64,000 nucleotides of DNA from Echiichthys vipera (lineage: Eukaryota; Chordata; Actinopteri; Perciformes; Trachinidae), in assembly GCA_963691815.1 (NCBI GenBank), contig OY829651.1, positions 30,069,004-30,133,003 of the forward strand. The letters are read 5' to 3'. The position numbers were made by a program, and so were the translations under genes. Positions within the stretch are counted from its first letter, which is position 1; the number at the start of each line of letters is the position of its first letter. The notes under the pieces are model-generated. The model was not told the DNA's origin. It worked only from the letters and a program-made list of their open reading frames with translations, and made no database searches. This document shows, in pieces, positions 42,521 through 53,299 of the stretch.

Positions 42521-42640
42521 GCCGAACGGAGAATTAAAGTCCCGGGTGAAAAGGAAAAGAAAAACAGGAGAATAACTTCCGCGTTGTTCGGCAGTCACGG
42601 GGTTAACAGGAAGGTAAACAAAGCAAGTGGAAGAGAATAC

Positions 42641-43154
42641 AAAATGAACAATGGCGAAATACAGCCATTCAACGTACCATTATGTGCAGCTATTACTTGT
42701 TTCAATCATTTTAAAAGTGACCTCCCTGTCTGCTTATTATAGATTTGTTCATGGTGCACAGTGTAGGAGAGTAATGGAAAGGTTGAGAGCACTACTCATA
42801 TGAATATATTCACATTCATGTTGTAGATGTGCACACACAGCCGCAGAGATGGTGCTCAGTTTGACACAGGGACAAGGCTGAGTCCTACATGTTAGCCTAG
42901 TTAGCAATGCTAGAGAAAAATAGTCTATGAATATCTTGGTTGTCTGTGTGTGAAGTAGCTTTACCTAGCACCCTTGAGAGCTCCCCTTGACATGGAATGA
43001 GTCATGTTTGTTCATGAATTTGCCGGTCAGCTCTGGCCTAATTTGGACATGGAAATGTGATCACGATGCAGGAAGAATAGAGATGAGAACACTTAACACC
43101 AAGTTATCAGATTATCATCAAGATAACATATCTATATCCATATCCAGATCATAT
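42641..43154. other. No recognisable feature
   Basis: Non-coding, AT-rich. Confidence 0.45.
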
Positions 43155-43600
43155 GTTAAAGAGATAGTTCAGCCATTCTTAAGTGAGGTTTTATGAGGTA
43201 CTTATCTACAGTCTGTGTGTTTCCTACAGATTTTTTACAATAAACAAATACAAGAAAAATAAAAAAGACAGCAACAATGAAATGCCCTTCACTATGTAGA
43301 CAGTTTCTGAGCCGGAGTATACAGAAGATGATCTGCAGCAGGGGGGGGACTGAACTGAACGGAAACTTCTCCTGTTTCTCTGCGTGCTGTCATCAACCGT
43401 AGTTAATACACCCGTGGAGTACCTCATGTAACCACACATTAAAAAAAGCTGGCGTGTTTTGCGCATAACCAAAAATAAGTACTGCAAAAGTCCAAATTAA
43501 CAGATACGTATGTGATAGAAATATACAATAGAAAAAACTAAATCCTGTAAAATAAATCTGTTTTTGAAATGAAAAGAGCTGTACAGTGTTTAAAAATAAA
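43155..43600. repeat. Possible diverged fish repeat
   Basis: The words AAAGAGATAGTTCAG, GTTTTATGAGGTACTTATCTA and GTGTGTTTCCTACAG are reminiscent of a common fish DNA transposon. No terminal pair was established, so the boundaries are arbitrary. Confidence 0.3.
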
Positions 43601-43621
43601 GACAATGTAGGGAAACGCCTG

Positions 43622-45050
43622 GGGCCTGTTTCACAAAGCAGGTTAAAAAAACTCTGAGTTTTCGGTTCCAGAACAGCAGATTTGCGTCAGGTTGATCAAC
43701 TCAGAGTAGTTTGACCTGGAGTTAAGCGCGTGCACCACAAGTAAAAAAAGACAGCATCAATGGAGCCCTGATTCGACGAGTCACCATGGCAACGGGGAAG
43801 TGAAGGGCTACGCTACAACTGGAATTGGAAATATTAATGCGCTCATACGGAGAGTTTGAGCAGGTTTACACCGCTGCTCTAGCAAAAGAGAGGGAGACGG
43901 TGTGGGAGGACATTGCTGCTCGGGTCAGTGCGTAAGTTTAAATGTAGTCCTGTTGTAATCACAGTAATATCACAGGGGGAACTGCTTGAGGGGGAGCCTA
44001 TTAGTTTATTTCATTTAAGTGCAGTCCCGCGGGGGAGAAGCGCACTTGGCAGCAGCTTAAGATGAAAAATAAAAACATTGTTCAAACAGGTAAAACATCG
44101 GCACAATCTCATGGTGACGCCTCATTTTGAGCATGTTTTACATGGTAAAGTAAATATTACCGTAAGTGGCTGTTTTTTATACAACATATAAATGTTGTAT
44201 AAAAAACTCCCATTTGCAAAAAACCGCAGCGCAACACACAATATCTGCTGTGATATGAGAGCATTACTGGTTGTTAATGTTGGAAATGTAAGGAGGGGTG
44301 AGATGGACTGTGACATGAAACGGTGTTGTGCCGTATTCAGCCCCCTCGCATTATAGTTGATATTCTGGATCAGAAGGCTATATTGGAGTAGTTTATATAC
44401 TGGTAACCCAACTAAAAGCACACACTTTTGAACCTATGAATTGCAAGAAAAACTGGGATTATATTTAGGAAACGCTAAGTCAAATACATTCAACTTGCTC
44501 AAAAGATCCATTTCATTAATTTTGTAATTATGGCTGCAGTATATTAAGAACGTCTATGCGCGGTCTGATAATCATCTCCCGACGAATATTTAATTATCTG
44601 TGCATTAATGCTGCACCTTCATCCACAGGATCGTTATCAAAAGGACATGCCATGGTAGTGAAATAGTAGCCACCTAATATAACTTCTAATGTCTGATGTT
44701 TGCAATGATTTTCTGAAAAAACTGACGGAACTATACTACGCCAAAACTCGCCCGCTGTCTGAATGAATGAGGAATTCAAACACCGTGTGTGGCTGAAAGA
44801 GGGCGGAGACAGAGAGAAACTCAAGGTTTTCTGAGAAAAACCTGGTCCCGACCAGGTTAGGTTCAGAGAGCATGTTACCATGGTAACTGACCGAGAGGTT
44901 AAGTTACCTCTCTTTGTAAAACAGGCTAGAGTTACCCCTCTGTCTCTGGTTTGAGTTACCTCCCTTTGTGAAACGGAAAACTCAAGTTTCCCTCATTTCA
45001 GGGTTAACAGACACAGAGTTTTCACTAAACTTGCTTTGTGAAACAGGCCC
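43622..45050 (-). mobile_element. PIF/Harbinger element, copy 2
   Basis: Ends GGGCCTGTTTCACAAAGCAGG and, inverted, GGGCCTGTTTCACAAAGCAAG. CTG is duplicated at 43619-43621 and 45051-45053. It has the same structure as copies 1 and 3 but inverted, including GTTACCATGGTAAC near 44874-44887. The copy is 1429 bp and non-autonomous. Confidence 0.9.
44122..44653 (-). pseudogene. HARBI1-like transposase fragments (copy 2)
   Basis: The ATG at 44653 opens MACPFDNDPVDEGAALMHR, then a stop at 44594. Further on, the frame 44421-44122 contains TSNALISQQILCVALRFFANGSFLYNI, the next conserved block of Harbinger transposases. The DDE core is absent. The 60-odd codons upstream of 44653 that are also open (MVTCSLNLTWSGPG...) are subterminal repeat DNA and not protein. 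Confidence 0.7.
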
Positions 45051-45090
45051 CTGGCAGGCCTTGGGGAAGACTCAGGACTAGGAGAGATTA
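45051..45090 (+). repeat. Rex3 remnant, left piece
   Basis: GCCTTGGGGAAGACTCAGGACTAG then GAGAGATTAT matches the Rex3 copy at 8760-8793. It abuts Harbinger copy 2 on its left and an unrelated insert on its right. Confidence 0.6.
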
Positions 45091-45742
45091 TAGGTGCGTT
45101 TCCCTTAACCAAATACCCAGAATGAGGCCGGTCTATCTCGCCAAAACGCCCCTACTTTGCATGTGAGGCGCTTGAGCAGCCATTTGAGCGGCCGTTTTTT
45201 TACCGTGGGATAGCAGGGACTTTTTCCTCCCCTGAGAGAAGTCTGGTTACTCATTGGATGTAACTCTCAACGGGATGTGACGTATGGTAGTTCAGACGAC
45301 AAACACAATGAAGTAAACACTTATCCAGAAAATTATCTGTGCGCACACACACACACACACCTGGATAATTGTCAACACGCCCAGAAATTTTAAGGTTGTG
45401 TTTTCTTTCATGTTACTTGTACATAATTTGACGTGAATCATACAGGCAACCTTCAATCAAACTACAACTATTCTGTATTTCTCATTTTGAGAACTGATCA
45501 GCTGATCACCATAGTGATGCGTCACCTCCAGAGTCTCCTAAATAACTTTGGTGGTTATGGCCCACCTTAGTGGTGGTAATGAGAGAAGGGCAAGTTCAGT
45601 TTCTTCACTTCCCCAGCCAGATTTATCCTGCTGGTCCTGGGGATTGAACCGGCGACCCTCCGATCACAAGCTAGCTTCTCTAACATTTAGGCTACCATTT
45701 GAAACTTTCAGAGTGGGCACATTTTTACCCTAATTGAAATAT
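45091..45742. repeat. Insert splitting the Rex3 remnant, with SINE-like segment and (CA)n
   Basis: Rex3 similarity stops at GAGAGATTAT (45090) and resumes at ATTCCCACACTGGCCTGGG (45743), so about 650 bp were inserted. The insert contains a (CA)n run at 45343-45361 and a tRNA-like segment. Possible TTAT flanks are seen, but convincing terminal repeats are not. Confidence 0.45.
45560..45705 (-). repeat. tRNA-derived SINE-like segment
   Basis: On the minus strand, TAGCCTAAATGTTAGAGAAG (A-box-like) is followed by CTTGTGATCGGAGGGTCGCC and the B-box GGTTCAATCC at 45650-45641. This differs from the SINE at 13031. The body downstream is short and the tail is unclear. Not a functional tRNA. Confidence 0.55.
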
Positions 45743-45802
45743 GCCTTATATTCCCACACTGGCCTGGGAAAGGGAATTTTGTTGTCCCAAGCTGGAGCTG
45801 CT
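45743..45802 (+). repeat. Rex3 remnant, right piece
   Basis: CCACACTGGCCTGGGAAAGGGAA and GTCCCAAGCTGGAGCTGCTG match Rex3 (8801-8895) with an internal deletion. Confidence 0.6.
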
Positions 45803-45829
45803 GTCCTCCAATGAGGTTTTGAGGTAAAG

Positions 45830-46320
45830 TATTGGCCAAGGAATGTGCAAATGTCCATGTGACGAAGAGCACATCGTCACCAGTTTGTGTGATTACAGAT
45901 GCACTTTTAATAATTGCACAGACACTTTTAGAAGAGCAACAGCACTTTATTTGAGATTTGCACAATACATTTTAACACATTGCTTTTGTGTGAGGGTTTG
46001 GGGTCCTGATGGACTGCAGCTTCCTGCCACAGGGGGTTGTTTCAAACAGTTTGTGTCAGAGTGGCAGGGGTTAGCCAAAATCGTTCCTGCCTTCCTCAGA
46101 GTCCTGAAGGGACGGCTGATTGCAACTTATCACCTGATGATGTCCAGCTCCTACCAGAGATGAGCCCAGTTAGGGAGGTGTCATCAGCTCCTGACTGGAG
46201 GTGCAGCTGTTGGTGTACAGGGAGAAGAGCAGAGGGTAAATAACGCAGCCTTGAAAGGAACCAGTGTTGATGGGCCGGGGGTCTGAGATGTACTTCATGT
46301 CTTGCACTAATGGTAATGAT
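45830..46320 (-). pseudogene. Non-LTR retrotransposon fragment (reverse transcriptase and 3' end)
   Basis: On the minus strand, DPRPINTGSFQGCVIYPLLF then SLYTNSCTSSQELM (about 46290-46180) corresponds to the G-PQGCV-SPLLF-LYT motif of the same LINE group as LINE C. FETTPCGRKLQSIRTPNP near 46050-46000 resembles the C-terminal end, and the stretch to 45830 (GCACAGACAC, GCACAATACATT on the plus strand) resembles a LINE 3' region. The part holding YADD is deleted. Old and non-functional. Confidence 0.6.
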
Positions 46321-48406
46321 ACTTTAGCTTACTTTTTGAAATGATTGAGAATCGATGAGAAATTTTTAAGTTGTAGCAGCTTGCCCAACTTGTCTGTAGC
46401 TCCGTATAAGGGCAAGCAGGCACCTCAAATGTTGCTAATTTTATCTGCACCAGTGTGTGTGTTCCCCCTGTTTTTCATCACTTCTCTGAGTGTGTGGCTC
46501 AGGCCTCAACGTACCACACACACACAGGCACTCCTGTTTAGATTTCCCATATCTGCTGTCACTCTGAGTCAAACCAACCGTCCGCTGTATCTCTAGTTTT
46601 GACAGATCAGCAGTTCAGCCATGTACCCAGCCTGGTGAGGGAGCTGTGTTTTTGTGTGCGTCTTGAATTCATATACATACGTGTGCATATACATACCAGT
46701 GCAGGATGGATGTATTATGCAGACATAAAGTGATTCTATCCGTTCATATTGTCTCACACTTTGTGCTCTACCCCGTTTTGTTATCTGTATTTGCACATAC
46801 TGTATATATTGTTACCTGGACACATAAACCTTTTGTTATTCGTCTTTCTAGTTTATTTAGTTTACTTTCTTTACTACTTTGAGTTTCATTCTAGTTTCAC
46901 TTTATTTTACTGTAGGGTATTCACAATTTGTTATTTAGTTTGGATATGTCCTGCCTTCTACTATAGTTTATATTGCCTATAGTTTTTGCTTATTCGATTC
47001 TGGTTTTAGATCTAGTTCATTTAGACAAACACATATGAATGTAAACTGGCAACATCCCTGAATGAACATTGCTGCCTCTGACCACAGCAGCAGCATGGTA
47101 CAGCTACTTGCTCTTCAGGCCCATGTTCTCAATGCTGTTAGCCTGTCAGTGCTATACGTCTGACAGAACAACACACACATGGAAAAAGTTTTATGTATTA
47201 GCCCATATGTTTGTCTACGCTTGTGTGTGTGTAATATAAAAATATTGATATGTCTGTGAACAATGGGGGAAAGAAAAAGAGAAGAAATTGAAGAGAAAAG
47301 ATTCATAATTGTAAAATTATCCTCCATCCAGACCTCTGAATCACCACCCACATCTCTAATTTGTTTCAAATAAAGATAGTATTGTCCTCATTGTTTCTCC
47401 CAGTGGGAAACAACCACCCAATCAGAGCTGGATGCAGCATTAGGAATGTGCATACCTAATCCCTAATTAGCTTTCTAACTACAACCATGAAAAGCAGTGA
47501 CAAAAAAATTGATAGCATGTGGATGAGACTGACACAACCTCTCTTGACGTACTGTACTTCTGTGACTGTTGGCATTTTTTTTTCATATTTGCTGAAACTG
47601 TCACTATATCCCAACAGCATAATGAGACACATGATCTGTGAAAAGTCTCTGCACCGTCCTGCTTCTCTCTGGCTGCTCCTAATGGCAGCTGCCTGTTTCC
47701 ACCACACCCGACTGACAACCATTCAGAGCCAAGTCAATGAGCCAGTCAGTGACTGCTCTGAATCTATATTCTGTAACTGCATTGTATATTTTTGGCATTA
47801 ATTGTTTTCAGAAACATATTTTGGTGTACTGTTTAGCTGTGAAACGAGAAAGGTTGTCCGGCCGGTTAAGGCTTGGTTTTGGCTCAACTTGGTCACAAAC
47901 TTTCTCATTTTACTGTTAAACATTACACTAAAATATATTTCTGAATTAACTTTATGTAATACATATGCAATACAGTAACAGAATATTGATTCATATTTGA
48001 TCAGCACCACCTAGTTTCACAGTTTGATGGGTGTTCAGAGCAGTTATTGATTCTGTCAGGCTCTGATTTGTTGTTGTTGGTCAAGCACAGTGGAAACTAG
48101 TAGATGCCATTAGGAACAAATCCTCTGTCTCTACTACTAGTGATGTCAGGACATGGTGACAATATCAGCAAACATGAAAGAATAAAAACATATTTTCCTA
48201 AAACATTACAGACTTCAACTTTAAGTTGCGCTACCTCAGCATCAATGTACAACTGAAAATATTATCAGAGGTACGGCTTCATCACATCACTCACCAGTAA
48301 TTGAACGGGGCAAACTAAAATAGGAACTCGGCGGACTTAATCACAATATCAAGCTAAAGGAATCAAGTAGATTTAATTTCTCCATTCATTAAATTTGGTA
48401 AAGTCC
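46321..48406. other. No recognisable feature
   Basis: Non-coding in all frames at useful length. No repeat family, tandem array or terminal repeats noticed, apart from short CA runs. Confidence 0.45.
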
Positions 48407-48898
48407 ACGAGTCGCAGTCGGCAACATTTGTTTGATCATATTCACTGAAGCTGATACTAAGCTCCGAAAAACACAAAAACACGCCTCTATGTGCACCTAG
48501 AGCTTGTTGTTTGTTTTGCAAAAATCGGCCGCACCCGTATCATCCTGTCCACTCAGCGCAGGGCTGACTGTCAGGCACAGTTTTTGCACACGCCACTGAT
48601 CCCCCCTCCCCCCTCACGCATGCTACAATACCACAGGCACATGCCTCAAGCTAGGCATACGCTAAATGATGTTAGCAGTTGCTATCTATGAGTTAGCCAG
48701 GCTACCTCCATGTAGCGTGTACTCTATGCCGTTTATTAATGAGAGAAGACACAGCACGTTCACAGGAATCTGGTGCATGTGCACTGACGAGCACTCGATG
48801 GGAGGGAGCAGAGGAGCTCGGTGGTAGAGAGGCATGAGAGTTGTACACTTGACTGAGTCAACTCGATCTTCCAGACTTGGAGACTGCAGCTTTAACGC
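48407..48898. repeat. Dispersed repeat family Y, copy 1
   Basis: Matches 58885-59370 in the same orientation: AATTTGGTAAAGTC-like start, TTTGTTTGATCATATTCA, CACAGGCACATGCCTCAAGC, TAGGCATACGCTAAATG, GGAATCTGGTGCATGTGCA, TTGACTGAGTCAACTCGATC and CTGCAGCTTTAA at the end. The two copies are about 80 percent similar by eye. Non-coding; probably a non-autonomous transposon, class unknown. Confidence 0.7.
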
Positions 48899-51351
48899 AG
48901 AACACCAACCAACCCTAATATGAACCCACATTCTAACTGTAATCTTATTTCATAAAAGTAATAATTAAATGAAGTATATAAATCTGAACGCAGCTCCATG
49001 TCCCAAAACTAGACACTTGCCACCATGGGGTGCTTCCTCACCCTTCACTTCATGAAAGGTCATTTGGTCGTCACAGTAACAGACCCCAACACACACACAC
49101 ACACTCATACATAACCAATTAAAGTCTCAGCATGAGACCAGGGTGGCCCGCAGTCTCAAAGGATTTAAAGCAGGCTGTTGTTTGAGAAAGATTAAATATT
49201 GAACTGGAACTTTATGTAAGTATTTACATTTCTGGGGCTGGCTCAGCCTCCAGGGCATCCAAACAGTCACTAAATCATATTCTACTCACCAGGATAATTT
49301 CATGGATTGTTTTCCCTTCCCCTCCCAACACTCCCGTCTCCCTCCATCCCCTTCAAAGAGCCCCGTCCTGCCTCCAGGAGCCCAAGGGGCCCTCCGTCCC
49401 CCTTTTTGGTAATTTCATGTGCTGTCGAAAAAAAAAAGAGTTGACATATTTAAACATTTGCCTTGTGTAAATGTTCAGTGTGGAACACCGGCAAAAAGGG
49501 CCATTATTTTGATTTGTGCTAGGCTAGGTGGAGGCAGCAGGAGGGGTGGTGAGGGGGGAGGGTCGTCTCTGGAGGCAAATAAAGCAGCAGTCGTGTTCTC
49601 TGCATGTGTCTGTGGTATCACCGTAAGCAAACGGGAGCTTTACTGGATGTTTGCTCACTGAGATGAGAGCGAATGCACAATGTAAAATAAACAAGGGAAA
49701 TCCTCTGGGAGCGTGTGGTAGCTAGACCCGGCTCAGCACGCCTTTCTGCTGGATTTAAACCAGAGTGCCTGTCACCATTAGTCCTCATTCAAAACAAGAG
49801 ACAGAGGCAGATACAGAGACAGACAGAGGCTGAGGAACAGATATAAACTGCTAATGGAAAAAAAAAGCAGGTGAGAGTGTCAAAGACGGAGAGGCAGGGA
49901 GGTAGGCTGACGTGAAAATGCCAGAGAACAGACAGAGAAGCGGTCGGATACCAAAGAAAAACTTGGTAGGAAGGAGAATCAGAGCGAGAGGCAATCACAA
50001 AGCAGCTTTCCTCCACCGAGTGAGACAACAGTATGAGTAATAAAATTGACACACGGCTGTCTGTGCCGGTTGCGATGGCCCCTTACGCATTGGCAGCCAA
50101 CCAAAAGTAAAGGAATCGCAGAGGAAACAAAACAAGCCAACAACATTGGCAGAGCTTTTCTTCTTCCTGATTCTGCCACCTGAAAACATGATGCACAAAT
50201 AACCTCCCCCGCCACACTACCCGACAGCATGTGGATTAAGTTTTTCAACAAGGAATTTCTCTTTTCTTTGTAAACCTGTCATACTGTTACAGTCAACAGT
50301 CAAGATATTGGCCTTTTGCCTCACCACTCTGAGGGGAAATAAAAGCAGCCCAGAACACAAAGGAATAGCTTTTAGATGGATGATTGTGATGAAATTTCCA
50401 AATTGTGCCCATTACATGCTCAAAAAAGCCTTTTTATGCTTGTCAGTGCAACAAGCTTCTCCATATGCTAATGTGTTTAAAAGCCTGTGTAAAGAATCCT
50501 TTATGGACCGGGTCCTGTCTGTAAGGTAATGTTTCTCCTGGTTTACACTGCAGTTGTAGTTGAAAAATAAGATTTACATTTCACAGCTTAATAAACCAAA
50601 AGCTACTATAAAGCAGCTCCTGCATGTTCCAATGTCCATTACACCCTGTGATACACAGGTGTTTGATAAAATGAGCAATAATGTGATGTCAGATTTCTAC
50701 CTGGGCCCTCATACCTTGCACTGCAGCTGAATTCTCACAATATCATGAGATTATGTGAGAAACGCAGTCACGTCAAATGAAAATCCATCTTTTCAGGCTC
50801 CAGGTGATACATTTGTGAGTAGAGCTATGGTAGATCAGCCAGTCAGCTTTATGGGAGGCTCTTCAGGCAGGTGAGAGGGGAGTGGGGATTGGCGATGAAA
50901 CAAGAGGCGACCACTCTTTCAAAACAACAATGGATGCCCCTAAAGAGGTCAGCTTAGCCCTAATGCCTCCCTCAGGCAAAAAGAGGCCATTTTTCGCAAA
51001 CTTTGTATTGATTTTTTGATAATTTTGGCTGTTATAGCTTATGGCATAGCTTTTAGCTTTTTTTCTTTTTAGCCAGATTTGTCTTTTTCTCTTTTATACT
51101 CTAGTGATGCATTTTACAGCCTTTGGATACCTTTGTGGCTGAAAAGGGACACACACAAAACACTGCTATAAAATCATAATATATCAATATTTTTCTGATT
51201 ATTTTTCATAACCTGCTCAAAACTACCAAATATTCAATCATTTTCAAGATTTTAACACTTTAAATAACAATTATTACAAAAACCTGGACAAAATATGAAA
51301 ACCTTGTATTTTTGCCAGTCATATTGTGGAGCCATGTGACTACCAGGGGGC

Positions 51352-51353
<2 letters not shown>
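48899..51353. other. Repeat-poor stretch, no gene recognised
   Basis: No transposon family was recognised over about 2.4 kb. Small frames are present but lack motifs. The sequence has balanced composition in places (49400-49560, 50140-50530), which is compatible with unique intronic or intergenic DNA. Confidence 0.4.

Positions 51354-51385
<32 letters not shown>
51354..51385. repeat. (TG)n microsatellite
   Basis: Pure TG run after GGGGGCACTG. Confidence 0.95.
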
Positions 51386-51387
<2 letters not shown>

Positions 51388-51395
51388 AGTGAGAG

Positions 51396-52250
51396 TTAGG
51401 GCTGTTACTTTTGCCCAAAAATCATATTTGAAGTTCGTTTGTTTATTAATATTAACATTCAAATATATTCAAAGATTTATTAATACTATTTTCACCATTA
51501 ATTGTCTTCGGTAAGACCTAACGACGCGACTGTTTTAATTTAAAGTCCAGGCCACTTAAGTGTCACGCATTGAGCGTAATAGTCACTCTTTTATCCGGTC
51601 TTTGGTCACCCACTCCTGCCACACATTGTATTTCTCACAGGGAAAAACAATGTTAACAGTACCCAAAAAGTCTCTGGCTGAAGCGCAGCTGCGCTGCTCT
51701 CTTTGCTTTCACTAAGGAACCGGCAGGAATCAAGAGCTGCCACTGAACAGTGGCCAGCCAATCAAAAACAAAGAAAGAGTTAAACGCATAGTTATCCTGG
51801 TATTATTCACGTGATGTTGGAGCTCTGAGCATCACTTTGAGCAGAGTAATTCATCTCCTGTTTTTTAATGTGACATTACAACAAATTCACAACTTGACTG
51901 CTGTTAGAGAATGTTGCCCCGATAATTAGCATCAGTTTTTCAATGCTGACTTAAACCATGGACATAAAAAAACAAAAAAGAATACATGAATGAGTGTAAC
52001 CACCCCCATTCCTGACCGTTCCTGACTGACGCTAATGTCAACTACAGGAGCCCAGATGGACAACAATAGCCTTGCCAATGAGCTCGCGATTCACAACTTC
52101 ACCAGGCGTGAAAAAGCCTCGGCATCTGAATTGAAAAAACGTTTACAAGTAAACACATTTACAAAAAATAATGTCCATTACAAGTTTGAATATTACGGGC
52201 TGTCTAATATTCATTCAAATACTATTATTGTTTTTTTTATACTCAAATTA
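51396..52250. repeat. Possible hAT-like non-autonomous element
   Basis: The left edge TTAGGGCTGTTACTTTTGCCC with ATTCAAATAT words and the right edge with TATTCATTCAAATACTATT and CAAATTATATTTGAATATTAATG resemble the AT-rich subterminal regions of a fish hAT family. The ends were not matched base by base and no 8-bp duplication was found. Confidence 0.3.
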
Positions 52251-53299
52251 TATTTGAATATTAATGTTTGTGGTGTGAGTAGATACTGATCATTTCAGCA
52301 GTGAAAGAAGGACGTGTTTCTTGTGTCTTTTGAAGGTGCTGGCCTCCTGCCTTTGCTGTTAGTGTGTTAGTGTACCTGGCAGTCAAAGGCAAACATACTT
52401 GGCTGAGTGGCCATAGCAGAGAAGGAGAAAGACCTGGAGCACAGAGAAGGAGCGAAATGGGAGAGGCATTTTAGTATAGAATAGGATTTAGAAATGGTCA
52501 TGCAGCCTTCATCTGCCAGCGAGCTGCAGGACTCATCTGAAGAAGAAACGACCTTCGAGGGGGAATCTGACACTGGAAGCTCCCTCGAGTCCTCCAATTC
52601 TGTGAGTGTCTTTGACCCTTCATCTGAAAGAGGAGATGAATATGAATATGAATCCTCTCCATCATAACAGTGAGTGGACCAAAAAAAGAGGTCTGTGCAC
52701 AGGCCTAAAAAAGAGGTAGGCAAGAACTGCATAAAAAATGCTCATGCAATCAAATATTTTTTTTTTGCTAATCTTTGACAAATCCAATACTTTAATCACC
52801 AGCAAAGTTTAATCCCCCTACTGTTTATTATATGGAAATTATTTTCAGCTACACAGGTGTAGCTTGTTGTGTTTGTGTCTGAGGGATGCATGAGGGTTAG
52901 ATGCTGCAATAGCATCAGCTTTCTTAGACGTGGAGAGTTTTTCATCACTGAGAGAAGAGAACGACCCTGAAGGTTTTTCTGGATAAAATATATGTTTTTC
53001 TCCTCTCCTGATTGACTTTGGCGAGAGTTTGGTAGACAGGTGTTTTATCCAATCACATCCCAGATGTGTTTTGCAAATTCCTACCCTTTCCCAATCAGTT
53101 TGTAATGACGCCCTATCAGATGGTTCTGTGAAACAAACCATGAGACGTGTTAGGTTGGCTCTCTGCCCTCTTTCCGGTTATTCTCCAGCTACTTTATCAC
53201 ACAAGCTAGTGTAGAAACCAGAGAAATCTGTAAGCTCATGTTTTATTTGTGTTGTCAGGTACATCTGGCCCCTCTCCATTTCACATGGATTTCTAGCAG
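52251..53299. other. No recognisable feature
   Basis: A minus-strand frame of 121 residues (52732-52367) is Ser/Glu/Asp-rich in its middle but shows no domain. Nothing else noticed. Confidence 0.4.

Larger units (their letters stand above)
38316..42640 (-). mobile_element. LINE C: near full-length, best-preserved non-LTR retrotransposon
   Basis: A minus-strand element of about 4.3 kb. The 3' end is the CAAAT array at 38316-38341 followed by a GGGGAAAAATAACG-type terminus. A long 3' untranslated region (38342-39584) contains two tandem repeats. The coding part (39585-42520) has an APE endonuclease and reverse transcriptase with only one in-frame stop and one frameshift. The exact 5' end is uncertain (about 42600-42670). 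The clade is in the CR1/L2/Rex1 group by domain order and motifs, and it differs from LINE A and LINE B. Confidence 0.85.

Noticed and set aside
45641..45700. tRNA gene
   Set aside because: A- and B-box-like words are present but the flanks do not form an acceptor stem; a SINE head fits better. The same applies to 2899-2992 and 13137-13224.
52367..52732. 121-residue Ser/Asp-rich minus-strand frame
   Set aside because: No domain recognised and no transposon ends around it; compositional bias alone is not evidence of a gene.
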